Origin: Viridothelium virens
Taxonomy: Eukaryota > Ascomycota > Dothideomycetes > Trypetheliales > Trypetheliaceae
DNA length: 64,000 nt
NCBI GenBank assembly: GCA_010094025.1
Contig: ML991813.1
Location: 206,787-270,786 of the forward strand
Direction of reading: 5' to 3'
Position numbers and translations under genes: made by a program
Part shown: piece after piece, positions 21,747-33,051 of the stretch
How the letters are laid out: the number at the start of each line of letters is the position of its first letter
Position numbering within the stretch: the stretch's first letter is position 1
Notes under the pieces: generated by a model
Database searches by the model: none
What the model saw: the letters and a program-made list of their open reading frames with translations, nothing else
Told to the model about the DNA's origin: nothing

Positions 21747-23273
21747 CTAGAGGGTTATCTTCACTGTCGTCGCCACACTGGGCACACCATTTGCATCCAG
21801 TACGAACAGCATCCAATAGCCAGGCAATAGCACTCCCGCATCTGTCGGCGTCTTCAGCGTATAGTTGAAGCCTGATGTGCTCGCCGCCGTCAGAGGAACG
21901 CGTCTCTGATCGGTGTTAACAGTATGTGTCGCGCTGCCTATCCGCATCAGTGCAAATGACGACACGGCACCTCCGGTGGTGACCGTGATATTTGCGCCAA
22001 CCCGGATGGTTGACGCAGAAACGTTTGTAATTACCGGGCGTGTTGCTTTGGTTGTCCCGTCGGCTTGGAACAGGTACGGTGGAGAGTAGAACTGTCCATC
22101 AAAATGGTTCTGTGCGCAGCCATCGCCACAAAGACCCCCACCTCCGCTGAATACCGTCCCGTCGGGCATGAGCAGGCCCACGGAGTGATAGTTGCGTGGT
22201 GTAGGTCCGACGGCCATTTTTGTGAACTTGGTAGACACTGGATCCCAAAGCTCGGGAGTGAGCGTCGAATTGGCATCCGAGAAGGGGATAGGGTAGGTTT
22301 GACCGCCCACAATAAAGACAGATCCAGACGGCAGGATAATAGCGTTCGCAAATGCTCGAGCGTAGTTCATATTGTTGATCGTTGCTACAGATGGCGCTGC
22401 TGGTGGTGTGCCGATAGTAATGATGTGTGCATTACTCGTGGCATAGCTATACTGATAGCTTGGACTACCGCCAAAAGTAGCTATCTTACCGGCGACAGCA
22501 TCATACATGACTGCATTTCCGTTCATGGAATCGGGATCGCTAGCGCGCTTCCCAGCTGCGGTTTGCGAACCTGATCCAGAAGTTCCATACCAATTCATAG
22601 CTTTGCTCGGCCCAGCTTGGAGGACATAGCCATTCTTCCATCCAAAAAGCCAACCGTGATTGTCGGTTCGAAAGGCTCCTTGCGCATCTGCAGTGAGCAT
22701 GGGAGCTACTGGACATCCTTTTAGCAGAGACCAGGAATTGGTCGACGGGTTGAAGATTTCGCCATTTTTTCCTCCATAGCCACCACTCCACGAGCCGCCG
22801 ATAGTGAAGATGCGTCCATCGGAACATGTCGCAGACGATTGATAGCCACGAGGGATATTCATGAGACCACCAGCAGTCCAAGTTTCAGGCGCTGACACGT
22901 ATATGGTGGTTTTATTCGCTGTGTCACCTCCAGTAACGGTGATTCTGCCATTGAAATCAATGCTTATGCCAGGGCAAAACATATCATGGCCGGTGTTCGA
23001 GATGGTGTACTGGTTGACGGTACCATTCGAAGGACTGTAGACAGCTGATTGGGTATAGCCTGCCTTGTCCACTTGAAAGGTGCTTGGGGAATAGGCGGAC
23101 CATACCAGGAGCTCCCCAGTGTCATGCAGCAGTGCCGTGGCAACAGGTACAATTGGAAATTCGATTGTGGGACCCCATTGGCCCAAACCTGCCGCCGTCA
23201 CAAGCGTGGAGTAGACAAACGTTGATAAGGTTACGGTCTTAATGATATCAATAGAAGACATTGTGATAGGCAT
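21747..23273 (-). CDS. Galactose oxidase-like copper radical oxidase (AA5_2)
   Basis: A single exon encodes 508 residues. A hydrophobic N-terminus (about residues 8-28) acts as signal peptide, and the mature protein starts at the seven-bladed kelch domain (G-L-G-Q-W-G-P-T-I). The active site of Fusarium galactose oxidase is present with the same spacing: Cys100 (D-M-F-C-P-G) and Tyr144 (R-G-Y-Q-S-S), which form the Cys-Tyr redox cofactor, stacking Trp162 (G-G-S-W-S-G-G), axial Tyr and copper His in R-N-Y-H-S-V, and the second copper His in T-H-T-V-N-T-D-Q-R-R. The N-terminal CBM32 sugar-binding domain of the Fusarium enzyme is absent. The enzyme oxidises primary alcohols of sugars or other compounds to aldehydes and makes H2O2. 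A TATA box lies 71 nt upstream. Confidence 0.92.
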   Translation of the reverse strand: MPITMSSIDIIKTVTLSTFVYSTLVTAAGLGQWGPTIEFPIVPVATALLHDTGELLVWSAYSPSTFQVDKAGYTQSAVYSPSNGTVNQYTISNTGHDMFCPGISIDFNGRITVTGGDTANKTTIYVSAPETWTAGGLMNIPRGYQSSATCSDGRIFTIGGSWSGGYGGKNGEIFNPSTNSWSLLKGCPVAPMLTADAQGAFRTDNHGWLFGWKNGYVLQAGPSKAMNWYGTSGSGSQTAAGKRASDPDSMNGNAVMYDAVAGKIATFGGSPSYQYSYATSNAHIITIGTPPAAPSVATINNMNYARAFANAIILPSGSVFIVGGQTYPIPFSDANSTLTPELWDPVSTKFTKMAVGPTPRNYHSVGLLMPDGTVFSGGGGLCGDGCAQNHFDGQFYSPPYLFQADGTTKATRPVITNVSASTIRVGANITVTTGGAVSSFALMRIGSATHTVNTDQRRVPLTAASTSGFNYTLKTPTDAGVLLPGYWMLFVLDANGVPSVATTVKITL

Positions 23274-23343
23274 TGCGACAAAAATGCTCGAGTAAGAGAG
23301 GAAAGCAACCCCTATCCTGCATACTTACAATCCGCAGCTCGTC

Positions 23344-23351
23344 TATTTATA
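23344..23351 (-). promoter_or_regulatory. TATA box (TATAAATA) of galactose oxidase gene
   Basis: On the minus strand TATAAATA ends 71 nt upstream of the ATG at 23273, the usual spacing for a short-leader inducible fungal gene. Confidence 0.5.
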
Positions 23352-23577
23352 CGTCTCTTCGATAAGAGCCCTTCGAAGCTCACAAGTCTCGTCTTGGGGA
23401 CTTGCTTTGACCCCTGTTATGGTTTGCAGAGAGAGAACCATACCGGCGAGCTGAACTAAACGACTCCTTCGCTAGGATAAAGCCGATTACACAGTAGCGA
23501 CTTTTACTGCTGCAGCGAGAACGTGAAGCTCGAATGCTGACTGGATCGAGCTTCGGCTTTGATCCTTTGGACATTAT

Positions 23578-23591
23578 CGCGCGCGCGCGCG
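23578..23591. repeat. (CG)7 alternating tract
   Basis: Fourteen strictly alternating C and G bases, able in principle to adopt left-handed DNA, about 305 nt upstream of the galactose oxidase start. Confidence 0.7.
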
Positions 23592-24130
23592 GCTGACATG
23601 CAATACAGGATGCATTCTTGGAAGCGAAGACAGAGCCAAAATTAGCGACAAAAAGTCCCGAAGTGGATTCTAGTTCGTCGATGGGACGGCATCTTGCATT
23701 GACGTCAGCCACAATTCTTAGAAGGGCCGTCCGACAAGATTTTACGAGGGCACGGGGTGAGAAAACGGGCCACCAAGCGGGCGGCCAAAGTTTGTACTCC
23801 GCAGGCCGACAGACACAGGTTTCTGGTCGCTGTATGCAGAGTTACAGTCCAGGCTGGCCCAAAAGGAGAATCCTATTGAACAGGCTATGTTCCGATTAGG
23901 CTTCCTATCGGAGCGATGTAAAGAACGGAGGATGAGGGTGGGCGGACGGGAGCGTGGAGATTCAGGCGTGCAGCGGCCGCGGCATACCGCGGACACGGCA
24001 AAACTTCGGGCGGTGAGGTTAATGCGATAACGAGGTGATTGCAGAATAACTTTTGCTACGGAATATTTCGTGGAGATCCTTGGCTTAACGTCTCTTCCTT
24101 CTCCCGCTGTATCGCTCGCCGCATTTCGAA

Positions 24131-25639
24131 ATGACTGAAGTTTCGCAAATTTCAGTATCTCCAGCAGCCCGAGAATTAGTGCGCACGTCAACGAAACGAA
24201 CGAGAGAACTCTTCGCCGCCGACTTGGGCCTGCCAGCTACCCTCGAGACCTCTCCCGACCACACGTATTCCACCGCGCCTTCAATACCACCACCTCAAGA
24301 CACTATCGACAAAGTCAGTCTATCTTGTCGATTTCGGAATGAATATGATAGCGTACGGGAACTACCACCAGCTCTTGCCCAGAAGCAAGCAGACGCGGCG
24401 AAGATGGCAGCAGCACGGAGGAAGAAGGCGAGGACAGGTCAGGAGCAGGGAGAACCGTCAGATGCCAAGGTGACGAGGATGATTGAAGGCATCGAAATTA
24501 AAAAGGAGGAGGCAACAAATGGTACCAGTGCGACATCGACTGCACTCACAGTACGGGCAAGGGGGGAGAAGCTACCACCGAACGCAAACGGGCCTACTCC
24601 ACAGCGCGACGGGCCTTCATCCAGCCTAGTCCGGCGAGATGTCGTACGCCAGGTCAAACCACAATGGCACGCGCCCTGGAAACTGATGCGCGTAATATCT
24701 GGGCACCTGGGCTGGGTACGCGCCCTCACCGTCGAGCCCGGCAACCAATGGTTCGCGTCCGGAGCCGGCGACCGCACGATTAAGATCTGGGACCTCGCGT
24801 CCGGCACGCTGAAGCTCACACTCACAGGCCACATCTCGACGGTGCGAGGCCTCGCCGTGTCGCCCCGCCACCCCTATCTCTTCAGCTGCGGCGAGGACAA
24901 GAAAGTCAAGTGCTGGGACCTCGAAGCCAACAAAGTCATCCGCGACTATCACGGCCATCTCAGCGGCGTGTACACGCTCGCCCTGCACCCGACGCTGGAC
25001 GTGCTGGTCACCGGTGGCCGCGACGGCGTCGCCCGCGTCTGGGACATGCGCACTCGCAGCAATGTCCACGTCCTCTCTGGCCACACGCAGACTGTCGCCG
25101 ATGTCAAGTGTCAGGAGGCGGACCCCCAGGTGCTGTCGGCGTCGCTGGATAGTACGGTGCGGCTGTGGGATCTGGCGGCGGGGAAGACGATGGGCGTGCT
25201 GACGCATCATAAGAAGGGGGTGCGCGCCTTGGCGACGCATCCGCGCGAGTTTACGTTTGCGAGTGGGAGCTCGAATTCGATTAAGCAGTGGAAGTGTCCC
25301 GAGGGGGCGCTGATGCAGAATTTCGATGGGCACCATGCGATTATTAATGCGCTGGCGGTTAATGAGGATGATGTCATGTTCTCGGGGGGAGATAATGGGA
25401 CTGTTGGGTTTTGGGATTGGAAGACGGGGCATATGTTTCAGTCGGTGGATTCCGTGGCGCAGCCGGGGAGTTTGGATGCGGAGGCGGGGATTATGAGCTC
25501 GGTATTTGATCGGACGGGGTTGAGGTTGATTACGGGAGAGGCGGATAAGACCGTGAAGGTGTGGAGGGAGGATGAGAATGCGACGCCGGAGAGCCATCCG
25601 TTGGACTGGAAGCCAACGTTGGGGAGGCAGAAGTTCTGA
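24131..25639 (+). CDS. PRP46: Pre-mRNA splicing factor PRP46 (PRL1/PLRG1 WD40 protein)
   Basis: A single exon encodes 502 residues. An N-terminal helical region ([17 protein letters not shown] near residue 75) is followed by a basic linker, then the family marker [20 protein letters not shown] and seven WD40 repeats (about residues 185-485), each closing in W-D-x or a variant. The end, [13 protein letters not shown], matches PRL1/PLRG1. It is a scaffold of the Prp19-associated (NineTeen) complex needed for spliceosome activation. GC content at third positions is high over most of the WD40 region. Confidence 0.93.
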   Translation: MTEVSQISVSPAARELVRTSTKRTRELFAADLGLPATLETSPDHTYSTAPSIPPPQDTIDKVSLSCRFRNEYDSVRELPPALAQKQADAAKMAAARRKKARTGQEQGEPSDAKVTRMIEGIEIKKEEATNGTSATSTALTVRARGEKLPPNANGPTPQRDGPSSSLVRRDVVRQVKPQWHAPWKLMRVISGHLGWVRALTVEPGNQWFASGAGDRTIKIWDLASGTLKLTLTGHISTVRGLAVSPRHPYLFSCGEDKKVKCWDLEANKVIRDYHGHLSGVYTLALHPTLDVLVTGGRDGVARVWDMRTRSNVHVLSGHTQTVADVKCQEADPQVLSASLDSTVRLWDLAAGKTMGVLTHHKKGVRALATHPREFTFASGSSNSIKQWKCPEGALMQNFDGHHAIINALAVNEDDVMFSGGDNGTVGFWDWKTGHMFQSVDSVAQPGSLDAEAGIMSSVFDRTGLRLITGEADKTVKVWREDENATPESHPLDWKPTLGRQKF

Positions 25640-26818
25640 GGGTACGCATAACTGGACATCGCATGATCCACTCAGCGCTGGTAGCCAACATGAAGCAGAA
25701 GATTGCGTGCTGGTTCCCTCAGGTTTCTTGGCAATGTTCTCTGTCTCTAAGGTTAGAAGTACCTCAGGAGTATGATATCCTTGATGTCATTTATCCTGTT
25801 TGTGACAATAATAATTACATCCATAGAGTTCGAACTCCATTGAATTCGTCTCCAACGGATGACCGATATTCAAAACAGTACAAGACGGAAATCTCTGACT
25901 GCTAAATCTCAATAGTAGTAAAATAATTAGTTGTATACTCCGTAGAGTAAAGGCACTTACGATCGTGCTAGCGTGCCTACCCTACTGTAACTCCGTACTT
26001 GCGCGTCTGTGCAACTGCCCGACCACGTGCGGCGCTTGGTTTGAGGTTTCCCAACCACCGGTCAATGTTGAGACTTCCTCTCCTACTGTTTCTGGCAACT
26101 CTCTCAAGCTTTCTTCCAAAGGCGCCAGGCAGGGACGATCTCTAACAGGATAATCAATGCGACGATTGCTTGTTTCCACGTGCTATTGGCTGATTTCTGT
26201 GTCTGTTCATCAGCCCTGGGGCTCTCTGAGTGAGATCTTAAGATCTTCTTCATGCCAATGCATTCGATGTATGGAGTAAGCGACTCCAATGATGTTCTAT
26301 CATCGGCCGGTCTGGCAAGTATGCAAGGCTGAGCACCGCGTTGTCCGGATGGCACAGCCAAGCATCAAACCCCAGAATTAGTGGCTGGCAAAGCACCACT
26401 AAATGCCGATCTGTGAACACCCCTTGACCGCGCCTCCAGACATACGTCCCAGTATCAGAAGCAGTTCTCTACTTTAATTTTGTCCTTCAATCGGCTCGCG
26501 TCATGCTGCTAGGAGTTCAATACTGGTCAAAAATCAACATGATAGTCGTACAAGCTAGTTCATTGGAGGGATCATGAGGTACAAAAGAGTGATCGGCAGT
26601 TGCATAAATCTTCCCCTACCGGTAACCAACTTACTTTGCGGGGAAAAGTACACTGCAGTCATCTTACTTTACATGCCGATCTGGATCTCTTTATTTTTTC
26701 CTTTTTGCTCTCCGCAGTTCATGTTCTTCGTATGCAAAAAGGCCGAGTACCTCCAATTCTTTCGTTTGCACTGCAACCAGCCTCTCGTTGGGGGCTTTCT
26801 TGAACTTTCTCCTCAAGT
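25640..26818. other. Intergenic
   Basis: About 1.2 kb with no supported gene. One copy of TACTCCGTA lies at 25936-25944 and a near copy (AACTCCGTA) at about 25990. The last 250 nt are pyrimidine-rich and form the leader of the next transporter. Confidence 0.45.
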
Positions 26819-29002
26819 ATGGCGGATGGTGAGCGAGATGTGAAAATCGAGACCGCTCACGAAGAGGTTGAGGGACCGGATGAAAAGCCCCCCATCGTGC
26901 GCACAAATTCGCACTTGGATGAGAATCATATTAAATTAGGATGGCGATCCTGGATGGCCGTGTTCGTTTCATGCTTCGCGTCAGTGAACAAATCTCAATA
27001 CGCAAGATGATCCTCGTCTGGTTCTAATGTCGAAGCAGCATCATGGCTCAAGTATTCGTGGTTGTCGCTGCCGGCTCTGTCATTGCCTTCATCGTCCGAG
27101 ATCTTGGAGAGACGTCGATCTCTGGTTGGATCATCCAAGTAAGTGAGGCATAATTGGCTGTTTTGCGAATGATTAATCTTGTTAGGCTCCTCTCTTAATG
27201 CAGGCTGTTCTCTCACCAATAATTGGCAGACTGTCTGACGTACTCGATCGAAAATGGCTTGCAACTATTCCGCCCTTGATCGCTTTTATCGGGGCCGTTG
27301 TTTCCGCGAAAGCTCAATCGATGGCAGTGCTCATCGGAGGAAGTGTCTTGATTGGAACCACCCTATCGACAATTGCTATTGTTCAAGCTATCCCGTCGGA
27401 GGTCCTTCCTTTAAGATATCGTGCTCTGGCTAATGGTTTCGCCTACATGGGAGGCGCCATCGGAGGATTGTAGGCACTCTGCGATCCTCCATTCTGTTCG
27501 CGATTCGGCCAGCTAACCATAAGCAGAGTCGGCACTTTAGGAGCAGGCGGCGTGACCAACCGCAGCGCATCTGGTTGGCGTGATATCTTCTGGATCCAAG
27601 CTGCTTTTCATCTGGCATCATGTCTGGGACTACTTTTTTGCTATTCTCCTCCGCGTCGCTCAGACTTTCCGAAAATGCCAATCCGAGATTACATCTGGCT
27701 CTGTGACCCCGTCGGATCATTGTTATACGTTGTTAGTTCAACGCTTATGCTGATGGCTTTGGACTGGGCAGGCGGAGCTTACGCCTGGAGTAATGTCCAC
27801 GTTGCTGTCCCTCTGTCCATTGGCCTAGTTCTATTGGTAGCCTTTGGTTTATATGGTCAGTTGTTGCAGCTCTTCCACCGCTGACGTTGCCTGATTGATA
27901 TGTATCGCACACAGAATGGAAAGGCCGAAACGATGGCCTCGTTGCCCACGTCTTCTTTGAGAGGAACCACAACTTTGCTCTCTCAGTGTTTGCCTTCGCT
28001 GTTGAAGGGTAGTGTATACGTATATGTATATTCAAGGTTCCGATGGTTAATTGTCTTGCCAGGTGGATCTATTATAGCGCAGTCAACAGCGTCGTTCCTC
28101 AAATTATCCTCAATCTTGGCTTCGAGAGCAGTGCCTGGATCATCTCGATTCGTCAATTATCCTTCAACCTTCCCATCATATTGATTCCTATTCCCGTTGT
28201 GTAAGTGTTCAGGACCCGGTGGATTTTCTGATTGCTAATCCGTACAGCTGGTATTCCACGAAGTACAAGGATCTAAAATGGCCGCTACTTATCGCCTTTA
28301 CTTGTTTCATTGTCGTGTGAGTCTCGATATGTCTGATTCGATTGCCGCTCCAAGGACACTGATGTGGGACAGCTCCATCTGCTACACCACAATAAATCCA
28401 AATCTCAACCACGCCCAGATTGGGTATAACGTTATCAGTCAGTCAACTCTAGCCAACTATATTTATATTTACTAACGTATACTGAAGCTGCACTTGGCCA
28501 ATCTGCTCCGCTCACACTCATTGTGGCCCTCGTGCAATTCACCGCGCCACATGCCTACCTATCTACCGCGACAGGATTGGCTTTCTCCGCCCGCGCTATA
28601 GGTGGAGCTTTCGGAAGCGCAGTTTTAGACGCCATCATCAACGGCAATATTGCCTCAAACTATCAAGCGAAGGTCTCGAGGGCCGCATTGAGTTCCGGAT
28701 TACCAGCTTCGTCACTTCCAGCACTTTTCAAGGCGCTTGCCGCCGGTTCCCCGGAAGCTGTACAAGCTGTCCCGGAGATCAATCCGGGGATAATCGATGC
28801 TGTGGAGAATGCAAGCCATTGGGCGTATGCGCGCGCGTACAATCTGGCATGGGCTAGCGTGATACCGTTCGTTGTTATTGCCCTGGTTTGCGTGGCGTGT
28901 TTGAAGGGAGTGAAAGAATTAATGACGGATCATGTGGAAGCGACCGTAGAAAAGACTGACAAGATTAGCGGTGACGTGAGCACGCATTTAGAAAGCCAGT
29001 AG
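26819..29002 (+). CDS. MFS transporter, TRI12 / siderophore-type family
   Basis: Nine exons were resolved by phase: 26819-26979, 27039-27138, 27186-27469, 27527-27855, 27915-28008, 28063-28200, 28248-28316, 28373-28437 and 28488-29002, giving 584 residues. An acidic N-terminus precedes helix 1 (S-W-M-A-V-F-V-S-C-F-A). Family marks are W-I-I-Q-A-P-L-L-M-Q-A-V-L-S-P, motif A as G-R-L-S-D-V-L-D-R-K, and G-F-A-Y-M-G-G-A-I-G-G-L. This fits the TRI12 group, which includes trichothecene efflux and siderophore-iron transporters. Each intron is 46-59 nt, far more introns than other transporters here have. The cargo cannot be read from sequence. The gene converges with the GMC oxidoreductase. Confidence 0.87.
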
Positions 29003-29282
29003 GAAGTACAACGATGTTTTCCCAGCTGAAGAATCCGGAAATTGCCGACGTTTTACTTGCTCCTACCGAGATACGATATCAAGACGGACTTGGTCGTCCC
29101 AAACCGTCTAGCAACGGTGAGCGAACTTCGCAGTCTTTCGCGCGCTATGTTAGCTCTTGTCTAACACGCAGTGTTACTCTCTCCTGAATGAGGCACGGCT
29201 CCTACAGCTACATAGTTGCTACAATGGAGCACGAAGGAACTCACAGCCTATTTCAGGGTATTAGTGACTGGAGTCGCTAGAA

Positions 29283-31224
29283 CTAATTATATACAGATGC
29301 AGCACCACCATACTGCGCGGAGATCCTCTGCGCCGCCATCTCCGCGATCCCCAGAATACTCGTCTGAAGATGCGCCCCGATGATGATAGGCATGATACTC
29401 GCATCCACAACCCGCAAGTTCGCTGTCCCGTATACTTTCAAATTGGGATCCACCACTCCGCCATCCTCAAGCGGCAGCATTGCGCATGTGCCCAATGGGT
29501 GGTAGATACTGACGGCAGTGTCAAGAACATAGTTCCGCCAGTCTGCATCCGTGGTGACGTTATTGAGGCCGGGTTCATATTCTTCGGTCCAGGCGCCTGC
29601 GAGAGGCATTGTCTGTGCTATCTGGCGATTCTTCTTAGCTGCAGCAACCAAAGCCTGGATATCGTATTCGTTGGATAAATAGTTCGGATCGATCGCGGGA
29701 GCCGAGTCGATCGAGGCCGAATTGATGTGCACTGAGCCGCGGGAGAATGGATGTAAAACCGCGGAGATCAAGCTGAAGGTGTTGATGCCGTATTCGGCGG
29801 AGGTATTGGCTGGGTAGCCTTTGGTACCAGTGTAGCCGTCCGAAAAGATAGTTTCAAGTTCTGGAATGATGCTGCTGGAATCGGGAGTCAGGTACTGGAG
29901 TTTGTACTTGTCGATAGGGGACGAAGCATTGGCGGCTTGTTGTGCCAAGCTGATAAGTGAGCTAGAAGCATTACCAAGCGCCTGCTGCCACGAGATGAAC
30001 TGGTACCCCGAGCCTGTGTAATCGTATTCCGAAACCTGGCCAGCTTCGTAAAGGGCCATTTGCTCAGCTGCGTACGTTGCGTTATATTTCAATGCATCGA
30101 AGGAGGTGTAATTAGGCTTCAAAATGTAAGAGCTTTGGACGCGAAGGTGGTCCTGTAAGTTCTCCCCAACTCCGGGAAGGTTCAGCACTGATGGAACTCC
30201 TGCAGCTTGAAGAACAGCTTCCTGGCCGATTCCGGACACCTCCAAAAGACCTGGGCTTTGGATCGAACCCGCAGATAGGATGACCTCCTTTGTCGTGCCG
30301 ATAACCGTCCCATCTTCCAATGTGACCCCGGTAGCCCTTATTGAGCCGTTCATAGGCTGGAAATTGATCTTAGCAACTCGCGTGCTTTCCATGACGGAAA
30401 GATTGGGCCCAGCAATTGGAAGATAAGCATTTGCGGAATATGACCTTGTATAATTGCTCGGGTCAACATTGCTGGGCTGATCCATAATGCCAATTGGGTT
30501 ACCCCCCAAAGAGTTCAGATTGTTGGGCACACCAAGATTTTGTCCAGTTGGAATCCAGTAGCTTTGCTGTGCAGGCATGACACGATTGATGACACTGCGG
30601 ATAGGGCCATTGCTTCCAACGCCGGCGGAGCCATAGGTAGAAGTGTCAGCGCCCGTGAAGGTCTCGACCTTCAGCATGCTGTCAATCATCGTGGACCAGT
30701 TCCATCCTGGATTACCCAACTCTTGCCAAACATCATACTCTGCTGCACTTGCTCGATCCCAAGTCATCAAATTCAAAGCCTGGCTACCTCCAAGGACTTT
30801 GCCGCGTGTTGTCGGCAGCACACGGTTGTTGACATTTGATTGCGGAACAGTCGTGAAGTTCCAGTCATACGGTCCACCGATGGTAGATCCTTTCAAGCCA
30901 GGGATGTTAATCTTAGGCTCCGTGAGGGCCGCCGGACCAGCTTCGATCACGAGAATGCGGGCTTGGGAGAGATCCTGACTAAGGCGCGTCGCTAATGCTA
31001 GACCGGCAGTACCACCACCCACGATAATCTATGTTATGCTCTCAGAATCGACGAGTTGATACTAGACAGGGAAAGATACATACGAAATCATAATTCGTCA
31101 AACAATTAATACTAGTGACTGTTGAAGCATGAGCCGATGTCTGGGATAGGAAGAGCGCAAATAGAATAAAGACGAAGAATTGAAGGCTTGAAACCAAATT
31201 TGCACCCCATACGAAGAATGCCAT
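29283..31224 (-). CDS. Secreted GMC oxidoreductase (AA3, aryl-alcohol-oxidase-like)
   Basis: Exons 31224-31084 and 31028-29283 are joined across a 55-nt intron, giving 628 residues. A signal peptide of about 32 residues (F-F-V-F-I-L-F-A-L-F-L-S) is followed by the FAD dinucleotide motif Y-D-F-I-I-V-G-G-G-T-A-G, which is restored by the splice. GMC signature 1 appears as G-K-V-L-G-G-S-Q-A-L-N and signature 2 as G-S-I-Q-S-P-G-L-L-E-V-S-G-I-G. The catalytic histidines are in Y-H-P-L-G-T-C and G-A-H-L-Q-T-S. It should oxidise an alcohol or aldehyde with FAD and pass electrons to O2 (giving H2O2) or quinones. Aryl-alcohol oxidase, glucose dehydrogenase and patulin-synthase-like enzymes share this outline, so the substrate is open. 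Confidence 0.9.
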
Positions 31225-33051
31225 GATGGCGGCTCACAGGATTGTAGAAAATAGGTTCAACGAGAAGCACGCTGACGACCCTGCAGAATAAACAACGCCA
31301 GTAGATGACATCCGCTACCTTATTAACGCCTTTGCCGCAGTGGCAATTTGCGCTGACTAACCATTGAAAATACTTCGGCAGTTGGTTGTTTCCCCTGCCA
31401 TCGCTGCCAAAAACCAGATGGTCGGTACTATGGACCTAAAAGGTATAACACTGGACATGAGTAGCTAGATGAACCAGTACTGGTGGAACCGATGGGGATC
31501 CGAGCTGCGTATTGAATGATCTTCTGTCCTTCCTCTGGATCTTCTAGAAGGAGATAGCACCATAGGTTGCTCTATGTGCCTGTGAGATACTGTGCAGGCA
31601 GTTGCTGCTAGTTATCAATCCTGCCCGGCCTCGACTTATGTCTGTTCTGACCCCTCCTCTTCGATTTCTCGATCCATGCGGGTACTTCGTACAGCATGGG
31701 TTCCGTCTTTTCATCCGTTCCTGATCTACTCCTGAGGAGAGGGGATGCCTCGGTCCCTGCAGGATCGGTCCAGTACAGTGAAGCTGAGCAGCTAGGCCCC
31801 GGTGAGGAGGTGTGGGAGGACCGTTCGATTCACCCGTACGCAATGCCAGCGCAATGAACCGAATGTGGTCCCGATTCAGACTTACCATATTCCTGTGCCG
31901 CTGATGAGGAAAGGAGTACCGGAAAATGAGAAAAGACGGGACCATGTGGCTTGCAGCCTTGGTTTGCTTCACCTTCTGTAGCTAGCTAAATCCCTACCTT
32001 ACGAGTCATTAGTCCGATTTAAGTCTGACTAGGCCCTGCTCTCTCTAGCACCACAAACGGTGAACCACTTCGGTCTCTATCTTCTGACCCAAACGCCTCG
32101 ATCTCCACCAACATCATGGTAGCTAGACTTCTCTCTCAAGTTAGAGTCCGGTTAAGAGCCATAGTTCCTCATTATGCGGAGTTCCCGCACTCTGCATACG
32201 CGTCCCTTCCCCCTGCGTCTGTTATTTCACGTTGAAATCCTGATAAGCCAAAACACGGAACAATTCTTCATTGTGAAGGTGGCTCGTGTCATATTCCCTG
32301 GTCAGAGTGTCTCTGGACCATGAACAAAACGTAGCAAGAGAAATTCGGACCGAGGAGCGCAGTGTGACAGATTCCGTCGGGGTCAATGGCAAGTTCCTGC
32401 GCTGTTACCAGCGAATTTCTGGTTCAACAATGGCCGACTAGGTATGAGAATCTCCCCCATTGTCTTAGCTGTTTCGGGCCGTGCTGGTCTGAGAAGACTT
32501 GGACAACCGACAAACGTTCTTCAAATAAGCCATGAAGCGGGCGCCAGTTCCAGGCTAAAGAATGCGACGACTCTTGCACCGGCAAAATGTTTCCGCAACA
32601 GCCACCCTCGGCGCTTGAACGGATTCGAGGGTGCAACGACCGGACCCATACTCGATCCCCTCAAGATTGCGCCACGATGACCAGCAATCAAGGTACCCGC
32701 AGTTCCCATGCCACCCTAGAATACGTCTCAAGACCCAAGCTAGACTCTCCGCGATCGTGGGGCCCTGGAAGTCGGGCCTCAGGATTGTGGAACAACCTGC
32801 TTGATTGAGCAAAACTCCAGGAAAGTGCTTTGCAAAAAAAGTCAGATACATCTCAAACTAGTCTGTCCTATATCTCTCCTCATCTCCTCTCCCAAGTTTT
32901 TTAGACCGACAAAGCCTATCCCATACGTTACAGATAAAATTCTCGGCGCCCTACAATGTTTGCTTAAACCCTCATTTATCATCGAAGACTACTCCTTGTA
33001 TATTAATTTAACTCTTGGCGTGGTAATACCGCCTGCGCAAGAAGTCGCAAA
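31225..33051. other. Intergenic, divergent spacer
   Basis: About 1.8 kb between the divergent GMC and Pth11-like genes. Open frames at 31544-31972 and 32424-32851 overlap others on both strands, have no start context or motif, and are judged chance. Confidence 0.45.

Larger units (their letters stand above)
23274..24130. promoter_or_regulatory. Divergent promoter, galactose oxidase / PRP46
   Basis: The two genes diverge from this 857-nt interval. It holds a TATA box for the oxidase at 23344-23351 and an alternating CG tract at 23578-23591. The PRP46 side has no clear TATA, as expected for a housekeeping gene. Confidence 0.5.

Noticed and set aside
24305-24350. Possible 39-nt intron near the PRP46 N-terminus
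   Set aside because: The segment reads in frame as R-N-E-Y-D-S ahead of V-R-E-L-P-P-A-L, which fits PRL1-family sequence, so no intron is needed.
24626-25597. 323-codon open frame on the minus strand inside PRP46
   Set aside because: It is the antisense shadow of a GC-rich WD40 gene; the translation is Arg/His-rich without domain character.
31544-31972. 142-codon minus-strand frame between the GMC and Pth11-like genes
   Set aside because: No domain, signal peptide or plausible splice partners; composition resembles surrounding non-coding DNA.
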